Positions 14,122 to 21,816 of a stretch of DNA of 27,265 bases are shown piece by piece (the stretch's first letter is position 1; every line of letters starts with the position of its first letter). Both the position numbers and the translations under genes were made by a program. The notes under the pieces were generated by a model. It worked only from the letters and a program-made list of their open reading frames with translations. It was not told where the DNA came from and did no database searches. This stretch comes from Bacteroidales bacterium UBA1217 (GTDB taxonomy: Bacteria; Bacteroidota; Bacteroidia; Bacteroidales; P3). The stretch spans positions 1-27,265 of the forward strand of contig DBXH01000060.1 of assembly GCA_002309335.1 (NCBI GenBank), in the 5' to 3' direction.

Positions 14122-14997
14122 TCACTTGGAGGAGACGACAAGGTAGTCGGTGAAGCGCCAGAAGGCGTTGACGTCCTTGATGGTCAGATAGGCCACCTTC
14201 TTGGTGTCGTTCTCGTCGTAGATGAGTTCATAGGAGCCTTCGGGGTGTTTGGAAACGACCTCGGCTTTGCGCTGGTTGATGGCGATGGTGGTAACCTTGG
14301 TACGGTCGATTGTCTGGAACTTCGATACATCCATATTCTCGGAGGTGTTCTGTTTCTTGCCGATGCCGATAAATCCGCCACTTTTGTTGACGATACCCAG
14401 CTCGCTCAGCTCTTTGTATGAGCCGACGATATAGTAGGCTTTGTTTGCCTCGTTGGTTTGATAGGCGATATAGTCGTCCTTCTCTTTGTTCGACTGGGTG
14501 AGGTCGCTCACATTATCCGACAGCTTCTGTATGGTGGCCTTGCTGATGGTCAGTTCGTTCATCAGCTCGCCAATCTGCTGCTCCTGCTCGGCCATACGGC
14601 TGTTGAGGTTGTCGATAAACTCTTGCAGCTTGCTGTTTTCCTGTCCAAGGCTGGCAATCTTGGCGTTGAGGCTGGCGATCTTCTGCTTGTTCTGCGACAG
14701 CATATTCTCGATCACAGCCAGCTGGTCGGTTATCTGGCCCTTGACGCGGCTGTTCATCTCGGGGCTGTTCTTCTTGAGGGTGTTCACTTGACTGTAGCGC
14801 TGCGAGATCTCGGTCAGATTGGTCTCAATTTCGTTGAGAACCTCGAACAGGGCGTCAATCTCGCCGTCTTTGGCGTCAACTATTGCCTGAAGGGAATCAG
14901 CCTTTTTCAATGCGGCAACTTTTTCGGGGTCCTCGCCCTTGCATGCTGCAAAAAGTAGCGACATAACGGCCAACAAAGTCAACAAAGTCCTTTTCAT
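14122..14997 (-). CDS. Coiled-coil lipoprotein of unknown function
   Basis: The protein has 291 residues counted from MKRTLLTLLAVMSLLFAAC, a lipoprotein signal with lipobox FAAC and Cys19 as the lipidated residue. An in-frame ATG nine codons upstream would spoil the signal, so it is rejected. Residues about 25-190 are a long heptad-type coiled coil rich in Leu, Glu, Lys and Gln (for example LNAKIASLGQENSKLQEFID). The last 100 residues look globular, with a short Gly-rich stretch (SGGFIGIGKK) and a beta-rich end. It is probably anchored to the periplasmic or outer face of the envelope. It is divergent from the M3 peptidase gene with about 110 bp between the starts. I recognise no specific family beyond the common coiled-coil lipoprotein type of Bacteroidales. 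Confidence 0.85.
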   Translation of the reverse strand: MKRTLLTLLAVMSLLFAACKGEDPEKVAALKKADSLQAIVDAKDGEIDALFEVLNEIETNLTEISQRYSQVNTLKKNSPEMNSRVKGQITDQLAVIENMLSQNKQKIASLNAKIASLGQENSKLQEFIDNLNSRMAEQEQQIGELMNELTISKATIQKLSDNVSDLTQSNKEKDDYIAYQTNEANKAYYIVGSYKELSELGIVNKSGGFIGIGKKQNTSENMDVSKFQTIDRTKVTTIAINQRKAEVVSKHPEGSYELIYDENDTKKVAYLTIKDVNAFWRFTDYLVVSSK

Positions 14998-15106
14998 ATT
15001 CTTAATCTTTATTTTTTGAAACAATATTTTTTTTGTTATGCGTTATTATTCGTGGATAACGAGATTTTATTTCTTTTATTGTAAAACCACGAAAAAACAA
15101 ATCGCT

Positions 15107-17128
15107 ATGTACCGCAATCCTCTGCTCGACAACTGGGCATCGCCCCATCAAACGCCACCGTTCAGCCTTTTCCGCAACGAACACTACGCTCCTGCGGTGC
15201 GTGAGGCTATTATTGAAACCGAAAAGAACGTCGACAGGATTGTGGCTCAAAACGAGGCTCCCACGTTCGAAAACACTATCGAGCAACTGGAACTGGCGTC
15301 GGAAAAACTGGACAGTATTGTGGCCATACTGATGAACCTCAACGAATGCAACACCAACCCCGAGATGCAGGAGACGGTGCTGGAGCTGATGCCCGAAATA
15401 ACCCGCCACGAGAACGGCATCTGGATGAACCGCAAACTATTTGAGCGGGTCAAAACTCTGCACGACTGCCATTTTGACGGTGAACGCGGCGAGGTGGTGG
15501 AGAAATACTACCAGCGTTTTGTACGCAACGGCGTCGATCTGGAGCCGGAGAAGCAGAAGCGTTTTGCCGCCAACGCTGAGGAGCTGTCGACCCTGACCGA
15601 AAAATTCAACCACAACGCCCTCGAGGATACAAACAACTTTACGCTCCACATAACCAACCCCGACCAACTCGGCGGCCTTCCCGACAACATAATTGCTTCG
15701 GCTCGCGAGGAGGCTGCGGCGCGCAACCTTGAGGGTTGGGTGTTTACGCTCCACGCTCCATCCTACCGTCCGTTCCTCACCTATGCCGACAACCGCAACC
15801 TGCGGCAGCAGATGTGGGAGGCTTATAATAGTCGCGGCAACCGCAACAACGACAACAACAACAGCAACATTATACGCCGCATAACGGAACTGCGCCTAGA
15901 GCAAGCACGACTGCTGGGTTATAAAAACTATGCCGAATACTCGCTTACCCGCACTATGGCGCAAACACCTGAAACGGTCAACGACTTCCTCGCACAATTG
16001 CATTCCGCCTCGCTCCCCTTTGCTAAGCTCGACCTGAAGGAGGTGTGCGACTACGCCCGCAGCATCGGCGCCGACTTTGAGCTGCAGAGCTGGGATTTCT
16101 CCTACTATAGCGAGAAACTGAAGAAGGCCCGTTACGACTTCGACTCCGAGGTGCTACGCCCCTATTTTCAACTCGAGAATGTGCGTCAAGGCATATTCGA
16201 CCTCTACCACACTCTTTACGGCATAAGCTTTACCGAAGCGCCCGACATCGAGGTATATCAAGAGGATGCCCGCGTCTACCGAGTTGCCGACGGTGAACGC
16301 TTTATGGGCATACTCTATCTCGATATGTTCCCGCGCTCGAACAAGCGCAGCGGAGCGTGGATGACCGAGTTCCGCGCTCAATCGAACATAGGCGGCAATG
16401 AAGTACGACCGCTGATACAGGTGGTGTGCAACTTCTCGAAACCGACTACTGACAAGCCGTCGCTGCTGAGCTTCGACGAAGTGGAAACTTTTATGCACGA
16501 AATGGGGCACGCGATGCACGGGATGCTGAGCGACGTGCATTGTCCGTCAGTTAGCGGCACCAGCGTAAGGCACGACTTTGTGGAGATGCCCTCGCAGGTG
16601 ATGGAGAACTGGTGCTATGAGACGGATTTCCTCAACACCTTCGCTCATCACTACCAGAGCGGTGAGGTTATTCCTGCAGAATATATCGAAAAGATCCGTC
16701 GCAGCGAAAACTACATGGCTGGATGGCTCTGCATCAGGCAACTTAATTTCGGCATAACCGATATGGCATATCATACGTTGACCGAGCCGCTTGGCGACGA
16801 CGAAACAATCGAGGCTTTCGAGCACAAACAGATGACGGAGCTGCTGCCAACTGTCGAAGGATGCTGCACGAGCACATCGTTCACCCACATCTTCTCGGGC
16901 GGCTATGCGGCCGGCTACTACGGCTACAAATGGGCAGAAGTGCTCGACGCCGACATCTTCTCGAGGTTCAAAAACGACGGAATTTTCAACACCAATACTG
17001 CAAATGCTTTCCGCGAAAAGATACTCTCACAAGGCGGAAGCGCCCACCCCCTCCTACTCTTCCGCAACTTTATGGGGCGCGACCCCGATCCCGACGCCTT
17101 GATTCGCCGATGCGGATTTGCCGAATAA
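15107..17128 (+). CDS. M3 family metallopeptidase (peptidyl-dipeptidase Dcp / oligopeptidase type)
   Basis: The protein has 673 residues and is full length for the family. The zinc site is FMHEMGHAMHGM with His464, Glu465 and His468, and the third ligand is Glu493 in DFVEMPSQVMENW. The substrate-loop segment HIFSGGYAAGYYGYKWAEVL near the C-terminus is also typical of M3 enzymes. Members cut oligopeptides, removing C-terminal dipeptides (Dcp) or cleaving internally (oligopeptidase A). No signal peptide is seen, so a cytoplasmic role in peptide recycling is likely. The start is set at MYRNPLLDNWASPHQTPPFS, the common family opening. An ATG 23 codons upstream lies in A+T-rich, non-conserved sequence. 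I cannot choose between Dcp and oligopeptidase A from sequence alone. Confidence 0.95.
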   Translation: MYRNPLLDNWASPHQTPPFSLFRNEHYAPAVREAIIETEKNVDRIVAQNEAPTFENTIEQLELASEKLDSIVAILMNLNECNTNPEMQETVLELMPEITRHENGIWMNRKLFERVKTLHDCHFDGERGEVVEKYYQRFVRNGVDLEPEKQKRFAANAEELSTLTEKFNHNALEDTNNFTLHITNPDQLGGLPDNIIASAREEAAARNLEGWVFTLHAPSYRPFLTYADNRNLRQQMWEAYNSRGNRNNDNNNSNIIRRITELRLEQARLLGYKNYAEYSLTRTMAQTPETVNDFLAQLHSASLPFAKLDLKEVCDYARSIGADFELQSWDFSYYSEKLKKARYDFDSEVLRPYFQLENVRQGIFDLYHTLYGISFTEAPDIEVYQEDARVYRVADGERFMGILYLDMFPRSNKRSGAWMTEFRAQSNIGGNEVRPLIQVVCNFSKPTTDKPSLLSFDEVETFMHEMGHAMHGMLSDVHCPSVSGTSVRHDFVEMPSQVMENWCYETDFLNTFAHHYQSGEVIPAEYIEKIRRSENYMAGWLCIRQLNFGITDMAYHTLTEPLGDDETIEAFEHKQMTELLPTVEGCCTSTSFTHIFSGGYAAGYYGYKWAEVLDADIFSRFKNDGIFNTNTANAFREKILSQGGSAHPLLLFRNFMGRDPDPDALIRRCGFAE

Positions 17129-17429
17129 TAGAGACGGATATATCGGTTGTTTTAAGAATATTTGACAAAATTCAAGTAATTGATTCCAAGTTTTTGGTAT
17201 TTATATCTCCGTAGTATAGCCGAAATTTGCGAAAAGAGTTGAAACATAGCCGTAATTCTTTTGACAATGGTGTGCGCAATGATATCATCTCTAATTTCTT
17301 ACCTCTCCGGATTCTACATTTCTCGAAGTGACACATTATAATATTAAGGAATTTGTGATGTAAAAAAAAACGGCGGATGAAGTCATCCGCCGCAAGAAAA
17401 CTAAGCATAATACCTTGATTATAGTGATT
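17129..17429. other. A+T-rich intergenic region with convergent gene ends
   Basis: It separates the plus-strand M3 peptidase gene from the minus-strand exported-protein cluster. Apart from the minus-strand terminator at its right end, it has no coding frame of substance and no repeat that I can see. A+T content rises sharply here and stays high through about 20100. Confidence 0.6.
17362..17392 (-). terminator. Intrinsic terminator ending the exported-protein cluster
   Basis: On the minus strand a perfect 10-bp stem (CGGCGGATGA with TCATCCGCCG, 2-nt loop, 17371-17392) is followed by nine T residues. It lies 38 bp beyond the stop of the last cluster gene and is the strongest terminator in the window. 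Confidence 0.95.
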
Positions 17430-17870
17430 CTACCTGTAGTATTCGCAAATACTTTCATAGATTGTCCCTACAGCAATTTTCACTACTGCCGATGGTACGG
17501 CAGCTCCCCATACAGTGGCTTTCAGTGCGGCACTAATGGCTTCGCTTAACAACCAGATATTTACACTTTTTACAAATTTGTTATTGCAGAACAAGTCGTA
17601 AATGGCTTCGCCTGTTTTAGAGTCTTTTTTCCCACTGTCTTTTACTTCAATGCGGATGCTCATTTGTTTGTTATCATCCTCGATAACTTGCACGTTTCCA
17701 TATTGCACAAGATATATTCCATCGGAAATTTTAGTCCTTTTTGTTTGATTTACAACCAAACTGAATGTCTCATCTGTTGGAGGATTGTTGATAATTTGAT
17801 GAGCCTTTGTTGTCTGGGGAATAACTAAAAGTGCAAGCATTCCAAGACAAATAACTAATCTTTTTTTCAT
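17430..17870 (-). CDS. Small exported protein of unknown function
   Basis: The protein has 146 residues with a signal peptide (MKKRLVICLGMLALLVIPQT, cleavage probably after TKA). The mature part begins HQIINNPPTDETFSLVVNQT and contains alternating strands, then a hydrophobic C-terminal stretch (LLSEAISAALKATVWGAAVP, then SAVVKIAVGTIYESICEYYR) that could be an amphipathic or membrane-associating helix. I know no family. It is the last gene of the minus-strand cluster, starting 11 bp after the stop of the previous gene and followed by the strong terminator. Codon use is A+T-rich like its neighbours. A periplasmic location is inferred. Confidence 0.8.
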   Translation of the reverse strand: MKKRLVICLGMLALLVIPQTTKAHQIINNPPTDETFSLVVNQTKRTKISDGIYLVQYGNVQVIEDDNKQMSIRIEVKDSGKKDSKTGEAIYDLFCNNKFVKSVNIWLLSEAISAALKATVWGAAVPSAVVKIAVGTIYESICEYYR

Positions 17871-17881
17871 TTTACTATGTG

Positions 17882-18331
17882 TTAAATTATACCTAAAGAT
17901 ATTAAACTAACTGATATTTTGATGTTTTCAACCCGATCGCTCATTATTTTACTCTCATTCCAAGAATTATTTGCGACAATTTCAAAGTTTGAGAAATTTC
18001 GTTGCTGGCCATTACAGATTCCGTAAACATAACCTGATACGTCATAGTTACATTGATTTATTAGTTTTACGGTCACAACACTATATGTTTCACGATCGGT
18101 TTCTTTAATCTCAATGGCAGCTGTGTATGAAATGGTTCCAAGAGCTATTTTCTGTCGACTTCTATAACCATAGACGGTAACTTTTCCAGTAATTGGGAAA
18201 GGCGTTTGGGTGTCTATTGTCACAGGCTCTGCCTCAATTCTATAGGAAATATTGCTGTTTTTGGAAAAAGATGTAAAGCATATTATTGCCAGTAAACAAA
18301 AAGCGATGATAATTGTCTTTTTCATATTCAT
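17882..18331 (-). CDS. Small exported protein of unknown function
   Basis: The protein has 149 residues. The start at 18331 overlaps the stop of the OmpA-domain gene by ATGA, and a second Met two codons later is also possible. The signal peptide is MNMKKTIIIAFCLLAIICFT, then SFS. The mature region is a predicted beta-rich domain of about 120 residues (PFPITGKVTVYGYRSRQKIA, SVVTVKLINQCNYDVSGYVY), resembling an immunoglobulin-like or beta-sandwich fold, with a single Cys pair (QCNYDV, GICNGQ). No family is recognised. Coupling to the OmpA-domain gene suggests that the two products act together in the envelope. Confidence 0.8.
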   Translation of the reverse strand: MNMKKTIIIAFCLLAIICFTSFSKNSNISYRIEAEPVTIDTQTPFPITGKVTVYGYRSRQKIALGTISYTAAIEIKETDRETYSVVTVKLINQCNYDVSGYVYGICNGQQRNFSNFEIVANNSWNESKIMSDRVENIKISVSLISLGII

Positions 18332-19599
18332 TCAATGATAGAAATGTACACTCTGCGGTTTTGCTTACGTTCACTTTCCGAAGCATTGCTGTTGAGGCTT
18401 TCTGTATCGGCTTTACTTGCGACTTCGATGCGGTCACTGTCTATGCCTTTCCCAACAAGATATGCTTTAGCATTTTTGGCACGTTGCATTGCCACTCGTT
18501 CTTTACCGTAATCCGAACCGATGTCACACGAGTTGCCAGTCAGACAAATTTGCAGTGAGGTGTGTTGTTTGAGGAGTTCAGCAGCTTCATCTAGTTCTAT
18601 TTTTTGAGATTCCAACAGTTCAATGCCATTCAATCCATATCCTGAAAGTGTGATACGTTCAAGATTGTCTTTGACATCACGCAGAGGGTCTTCAGGTGTA
18701 ACTGGCTGCGGCTCTTGGTTCTGAATTGGCTGCTCTTCTTCGGCGGGAGGATTCTCGTCATCGGTATTCGTTGGTGGTACTATGACATTCTCGTCGTCGA
18801 AAAACACATTTCCATCAACCGGAACTTTTGGCCCGATATGGTGATTGTCCAGCATTTCGTCAACAGAAGCCCAAGAATCATCCATTTCATTCAGAGTTTC
18901 TATACTCATATATGCACTAAGATATTCGGCCTCCATAGGGCTGTATCCACGTTGTAGGAGAGCGTTTTTAACTTCATTCTTCCGAGCATTCGCTCTCGCC
19001 TTTCTGTCTGCCGAAATCCCCTCGATATAAACAATCATATCAGCCGTAGTATTGGAAATCCTTTCGATTCTGATTCTGTCGGCTTCCTCTTTTGACATCC
19101 CATTGCGGATATTGTTACGGTATTCGCGATTGATCTGGTTAATGTCCTTTTGTGTGTTTAAAAAGTAGTCAAACTGATAATTGCCTGTGGCGTGAGCTCC
19201 AAGTTGCACAACATCAATCATAGCGGCATTGTTGTTGCCGTTAACAAAGTTTGTCAAGCCAGAATTGCCTAGAGCAACCAAATCAGGATTTACACCTGCT
19301 TCTTCTGCAATACCACTGGCAGCAGAAATAGCAGCACCCACCCAGTTGCCTTGAGTGAGTTGTTGCCCTGCATCATACGAATATGTGTATGAAGGTAAGT
19401 TGCTGCTTTCTTTGATTTGATTCCAGTTATCTATTGTCTTTTGGTCACCAGAATGTTCTGCCATCTGATCTACCACACCGATAACTACACCAGTGGCCAC
19501 CTGTCCAAGAAAATTTCCGACTTTTTTCCAGAAACCTTGTGCGTATGATGAAACAGACAGAGACGTTAGTATGAACACTAATAATAATTTTCTTTTCAT
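18328..19599 (-). CDS. OmpA-domain exported protein
   Basis: The protein has 423 residues with a signal peptide (MKRKLLLVFILTSLSVSSYA, then Q). The N-terminal region (21-260) is of unknown type: a Gly/Ala-rich hydrophobic start (FLGQVATGVVIGVVDQMAEH) and then helices with many charged residues. An acidic Pro/Glu-rich linker (about 265-305, ENPPAEEEQPIQNQEPQPVT) connects to a C-terminal OmpA-like peptidoglycan-binding domain (about 310-423), with SLQICLTGNSCDIGSDYGKE, then RAKNAKAYLVGKGID and RKQNRRVYISI. It probably tethers the complex to peptidoglycan. The gene follows the lipoprotein gene by 14 bp and overlaps the next gene by 4 bp. Confidence 0.88.
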   Translation of the reverse strand: MKRKLLLVFILTSLSVSSYAQGFWKKVGNFLGQVATGVVIGVVDQMAEHSGDQKTIDNWNQIKESSNLPSYTYSYDAGQQLTQGNWVGAAISAASGIAEEAGVNPDLVALGNSGLTNFVNGNNNAAMIDVVQLGAHATGNYQFDYFLNTQKDINQINREYRNNIRNGMSKEEADRIRIERISNTTADMIVYIEGISADRKARANARKNEVKNALLQRGYSPMEAEYLSAYMSIETLNEMDDSWASVDEMLDNHHIGPKVPVDGNVFFDDENVIVPPTNTDDENPPAEEEQPIQNQEPQPVTPEDPLRDVKDNLERITLSGYGLNGIELLESQKIELDEAAELLKQHTSLQICLTGNSCDIGSDYGKERVAMQRAKNAKAYLVGKGIDSDRIEVASKADTESLNSNASESERKQNRRVYISIIE

Positions 19600-19613
19600 T
19601 TTTTTTCGATTAT

Positions 19614-20033
19614 TTATTTAATATAGATTTTTGCCTCTGGATTCCAAATATATGTCTCCTTCATTTTGGAATTAGGGACATTGAGAATCATTAAGCCGTT
19701 TTTCTTGTTGTATTCACCTGAATAAACATAGGAACTTCCGTCCCTCGTGGTGGCCGACAACGATACTTGCATATTCCGTTTGTCAATTTTGTTGTACTGA
19801 TACTTGCCATAAGCATATATGTAGGGAGCGATTACGACTGTAGTATCAATAGACACGCCTTTGTAGACAACAACAGTACTGTCGGTGTTAAAGACCAGGC
19901 TTGTACCGACATTGCCCATAACGCCGTTATCCTGCATCATTGTAACATTATACCACACTGTCCTGTTCAATTTGTTGCTGGCACAGCTTGTTAAGAATAA
20001 CAGCGGCAGGAACAATAGTATTATTTTTCTCAT
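19614..20033 (-). CDS. Small lipoprotein of unknown function
   Basis: The protein has 139 residues from MRKIILLFLPLLFLTSCASN, a lipoprotein signal with lipobox LTSC. The frame is open 11 codons further upstream, but that would put charged residues before the signal and consists of the conserved leader repeat, so the internal start is preferred. The mature domain is beta-rich (TVWYNVTMMQDNGVMGNVGT, SLVFNTDSTVVVYKG, then SGEYNKKNGLMILNVPNSKM), with the look of a small barrel or lipocalin-like domain, but no family can be assigned. It lies 14 bp upstream of the OmpA-domain gene and shares a leader sequence with the CxxCxGxG gene. Confidence 0.85.
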   Translation of the reverse strand: MRKIILLFLPLLFLTSCASNKLNRTVWYNVTMMQDNGVMGNVGTSLVFNTDSTVVVYKGVSIDTTVVIAPYIYAYGKYQYNKIDKRNMQVSLSATTRDGSSYVYSGEYNKKNGLMILNVPNSKMKETYIWNPEAKIYIK

Positions 20034-20039
20034 TTTATT

Positions 20040-20070
20040 ATTGCCAGTTATTCCCCATCGGCTCATCGGT
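20040..20070 (-). repeat. Leader repeat upstream of the lipoprotein gene (copy 1)
   Basis: Read on the minus strand this is ACCGATGAGCCGATGGGGAA followed by TAACTGGCAAT, ending 6 nt before the ATG. It matches 20727-20757 at 28 of 31 positions. It includes a tandem CCGATG. The spacing to the start codon suggests a translation-related or RNA-level element rather than a promoter; no TAnnTTTG box is present. Confidence 0.65.
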
Positions 20071-20110
20071 TTTCAATAATCAATGTATAGATGTCCTTTT
20101 AAAAAGCAAC

Positions 20111-20719
20111 TCAATAAATATAGCCCCTTCCATTGCAACGTGTGCAGGTTTTGGTTTTATAGCCATAGCCACTACAAGTAGGACAGGAATAGACACCCCT
20201 GCCGTTGCATCTGGAACAAGTTTTGCTTACTCTGCCAGAACCACTACAACTACTGCAATTTTCAGACTTTGTCTCTGTTCCGTAATATCCACTTCCTCCG
20301 CATACAGAACACGGTTCATTTACATAACTTGGCAAATATCCTTTGCCATAGCATCGATTGCAATTCACATAAACTGTTTGGCCATTCTGGGTAACAGGGC
20401 GTTTTCCTCCACGGCAAGAACAAGGATTCCGTTTCTCTGTTTTAAAATAGCGTTGACCTGCACAGTTATAACATTTTTTATTTACTGTCTTTGAAATTGA
20501 ACCTCGTCCACTGCAACTATAGCAAGTTTGGGACACGCTACCTGTGTAGTTGCAGGTGGTACAGTATACGGCACCTTTGCCATTAGTGCAAGTGGTACAC
20601 ATTTCTTTTACCGTACCTTTGCCATCACAAATTGAGCAGGGAGGCTGTGCAAAGCAGAACGATCCAAATCCGGCAACCATTGCGGTTAATGCAATGAAAT
20701 GTTTAATTCTGAATTTCAT
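20111..20719 (-). CDS. Exported CxxCxGxG (DnaJ zinc-finger-like) repeat protein
   Basis: The protein has 202 residues with a signal peptide (MKFRIKHFIALTAMVAGFGS, then FCFA). The whole mature chain is a series of about twelve cysteine knuckles: CSICDGKG, CTTCTNGKG, CTTCNYTG, CYSCSGRG, CYNCAGQR, CSCRGG, CNRCYGKG, CSVCGGSG, CSSCSGSG, CSRCNGRG, CPTCSGYG, CTRCNGRG. These resemble the zinc-binding cysteine-rich region of DnaJ, but there is no J domain and there are three times as many knuckles. DnaJ-type knuckles bind zinc and hydrophobic peptide. An exported chain of them may be a periplasmic zinc- or thiol-rich scaffold or holdase, which is inference. It is the first gene of the minus-strand cluster and has its own leader copy. 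Confidence 0.85.
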   Translation of the reverse strand: MKFRIKHFIALTAMVAGFGSFCFAQPPCSICDGKGTVKEMCTTCTNGKGAVYCTTCNYTGSVSQTCYSCSGRGSISKTVNKKCYNCAGQRYFKTEKRNPCSCRGGKRPVTQNGQTVYVNCNRCYGKGYLPSYVNEPCSVCGGSGYYGTETKSENCSSCSGSGRVSKTCSRCNGRGVYSCPTCSGYGYKTKTCTRCNGRGYIY

Positions 20720-20726
20720 TATAATT

Positions 20727-20757
20727 ATTGCCAGTTATATCCCATCGGCACATCGGT
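20727..20757 (-). repeat. Leader repeat upstream of the CxxCxGxG gene (copy 2)
   Basis: Read on the minus strand this is ACCGATGTGCCGATGGGATA followed by TAACTGGCAAT, ending 7 nt before the ATG at 20719. It differs from copy 1 at three positions. The identity stops beyond the segment on the upstream side. Confidence 0.65.
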
Positions 20758-21154
20758 GTTTGTGGCACGATTCCCGAAGTGCAAGGTGTTCATTTCGATT
20801 CAAATAAAAACAAATAGAAGAAGCGCGGGAATCAACTTTGCCTATCTCGCAACCTGAGGCCTCGCATTGCCTGTCATCCGAAGATAAGCAATGCCGAACG
20901 CCCACGCTATACGCGTACAATAACAATTGTATGCAAATGTGGACGTTGACTTTGCCTTATCGTGCGGATGACAATGAAGTTGCGAGTTTCAGGTTGCCGC
21001 AGATAAAACGCCGTTCAACGTCTTACTATTATGTTTGTCAATCAGCTTAAACAAAACAGAATCAATTGCTAATAGCAATCAAAATGATTATGCTTCTGGA
21101 AATTGACGATGCAAAGATAAAAAGAATTAATGGAATAGCAAAATATTTTTGCTT
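20758..21154. other. Non-coding region with a long imperfect inverted repeat (about 20841-21008)
   Basis: The left arm 20849-20889 (GCAACCTGAGGCCTCGCATT, then GCCTGTCATCCGAAGATAAG) pairs with the right arm 20958-20997 (the complement of TTATCGTGCGGATGACAATG, then AAGTTGCGAGTTTCAGGTTGC), with a few mismatches and bulges. Weaker pairing continues outward (CTATCTC with GCAGATAA). The loop contains a second small palindrome (TACAATAACAATTGTA). This stretch is more G+C-rich than the cluster to its left. Short open frames on both strands here are palindrome by-products. It could be a structured RNA, a MITE-like repeat or a transcription barrier. Positions 21010-21154 show nothing I can name. Confidence 0.55.
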
Positions 21155-21724
21155 TTAGTTTAGCAAATCCAGTTCTTCGAAGCGCAGGAAACGATGGCCG
21201 CAATTGTCTTTCCACACCACACGGTCGTGGCAGGGGAATAGGTCGAGCAGAGGACGATGGTCGCCGAGCAGCTCATCGTCGTTGCTGAGGGCAAAGTTGA
21301 GTGGCGTATCATCTGGCCAACGGCCGCTCTGATTGAGCTGCACCTGACGCTGGAAAACCTTGCTGTCAAAATCTTTGTACTCGTTGAGAAAGTTTGCCGC
21401 GTCCTGCGACAATGTGCCATTTGCCAGGATTACACGCTGTATGGTGGCAACAACATCGCGGGCAGGATTGATGACCCACACTATGCCGTGAAAGAAAGAG
21501 GTGGCGCAAAGTGTGTGATAGCCGCCGAAGCTGCTGCCGACAATCATTCGGACATCTTCTTTTTCAATGGTTTCGCTTATTTGTTTCTGTATTGCCCAGG
21601 GGGTCTCGTGGTCGTAGTCGAATGTTGGCGAGACGACTCGGTGCTGCGGCAGCATCGTGCGCAGCAGTTGTCCTTTGGTGGCGTTGCCGTTCGAGCCGTA
21701 GCCGTGGATATACATTATAGTCAT
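21155..21724 (-). CDS. YqiA-like esterase (alpha/beta hydrolase, UPF0227 type)
   Basis: The protein has 189 residues from MTIMYIHGYGSNGNATKGQL, the usual opening of YqiA/YcfP-type esterases. An ATG further upstream (21823) would overlap the divergent gene and add a non-conserved stretch, so it is rejected. The nucleophile elbow is VGSSFGGYH with Ser65. The acid is Asp149 or Asp150 in SNDDELLGD, and His177 in DNCGHRF completes the triad. INPAR after the elbow is also typical. The protein probably hydrolyses short acyl esters in the cytoplasm; the natural substrate is unknown. It is divergently arranged with the GT-C-like gene. Confidence 0.9.
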   Translation of the reverse strand: MTIMYIHGYGSNGNATKGQLLRTMLPQHRVVSPTFDYDHETPWAIQKQISETIEKEDVRMIVGSSFGGYHTLCATSFFHGIVWVINPARDVVATIQRVILANGTLSQDAANFLNEYKDFDSKVFQRQVQLNQSGRWPDDTPLNFALSNDDELLGDHRPLLDLFPCHDRVVWKDNCGHRFLRFEELDLLN

Positions 21725-21754
21725 ACGCTTAGAACGGACCTGTGCGGGTTTTAT

Positions 21755-21770
21755 TGTGGCATTTGCCACA
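21755..21770. promoter_or_regulatory. Short palindrome between divergent genes
   Basis: TGTGGCA and TGCCACA form a 7-bp inverted repeat separated by two bases, in the 92-bp gap between the esterase and the GT-C-like gene. The size and position fit an operator for a dimeric regulator, but no such regulator is encoded nearby. Confidence 0.35.
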
Positions 21771-21816
21771 TAATAATTTGACAAATGCGCCGTTATGAGT
21801 GCAAAACAACATAGAA

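Noticed and set aside
15038..15106. Longer N-terminus for the M3 peptidase
   Set aside because: The extra 23 residues come from the A+T-rich divergent promoter region and precede the conserved family start.
20838..21050. 70-codon plus-strand frame in the inverted-repeat region
   Set aside because: It runs through both arms of the inverted repeat and has no protein-family features; it is better explained by the repeat.
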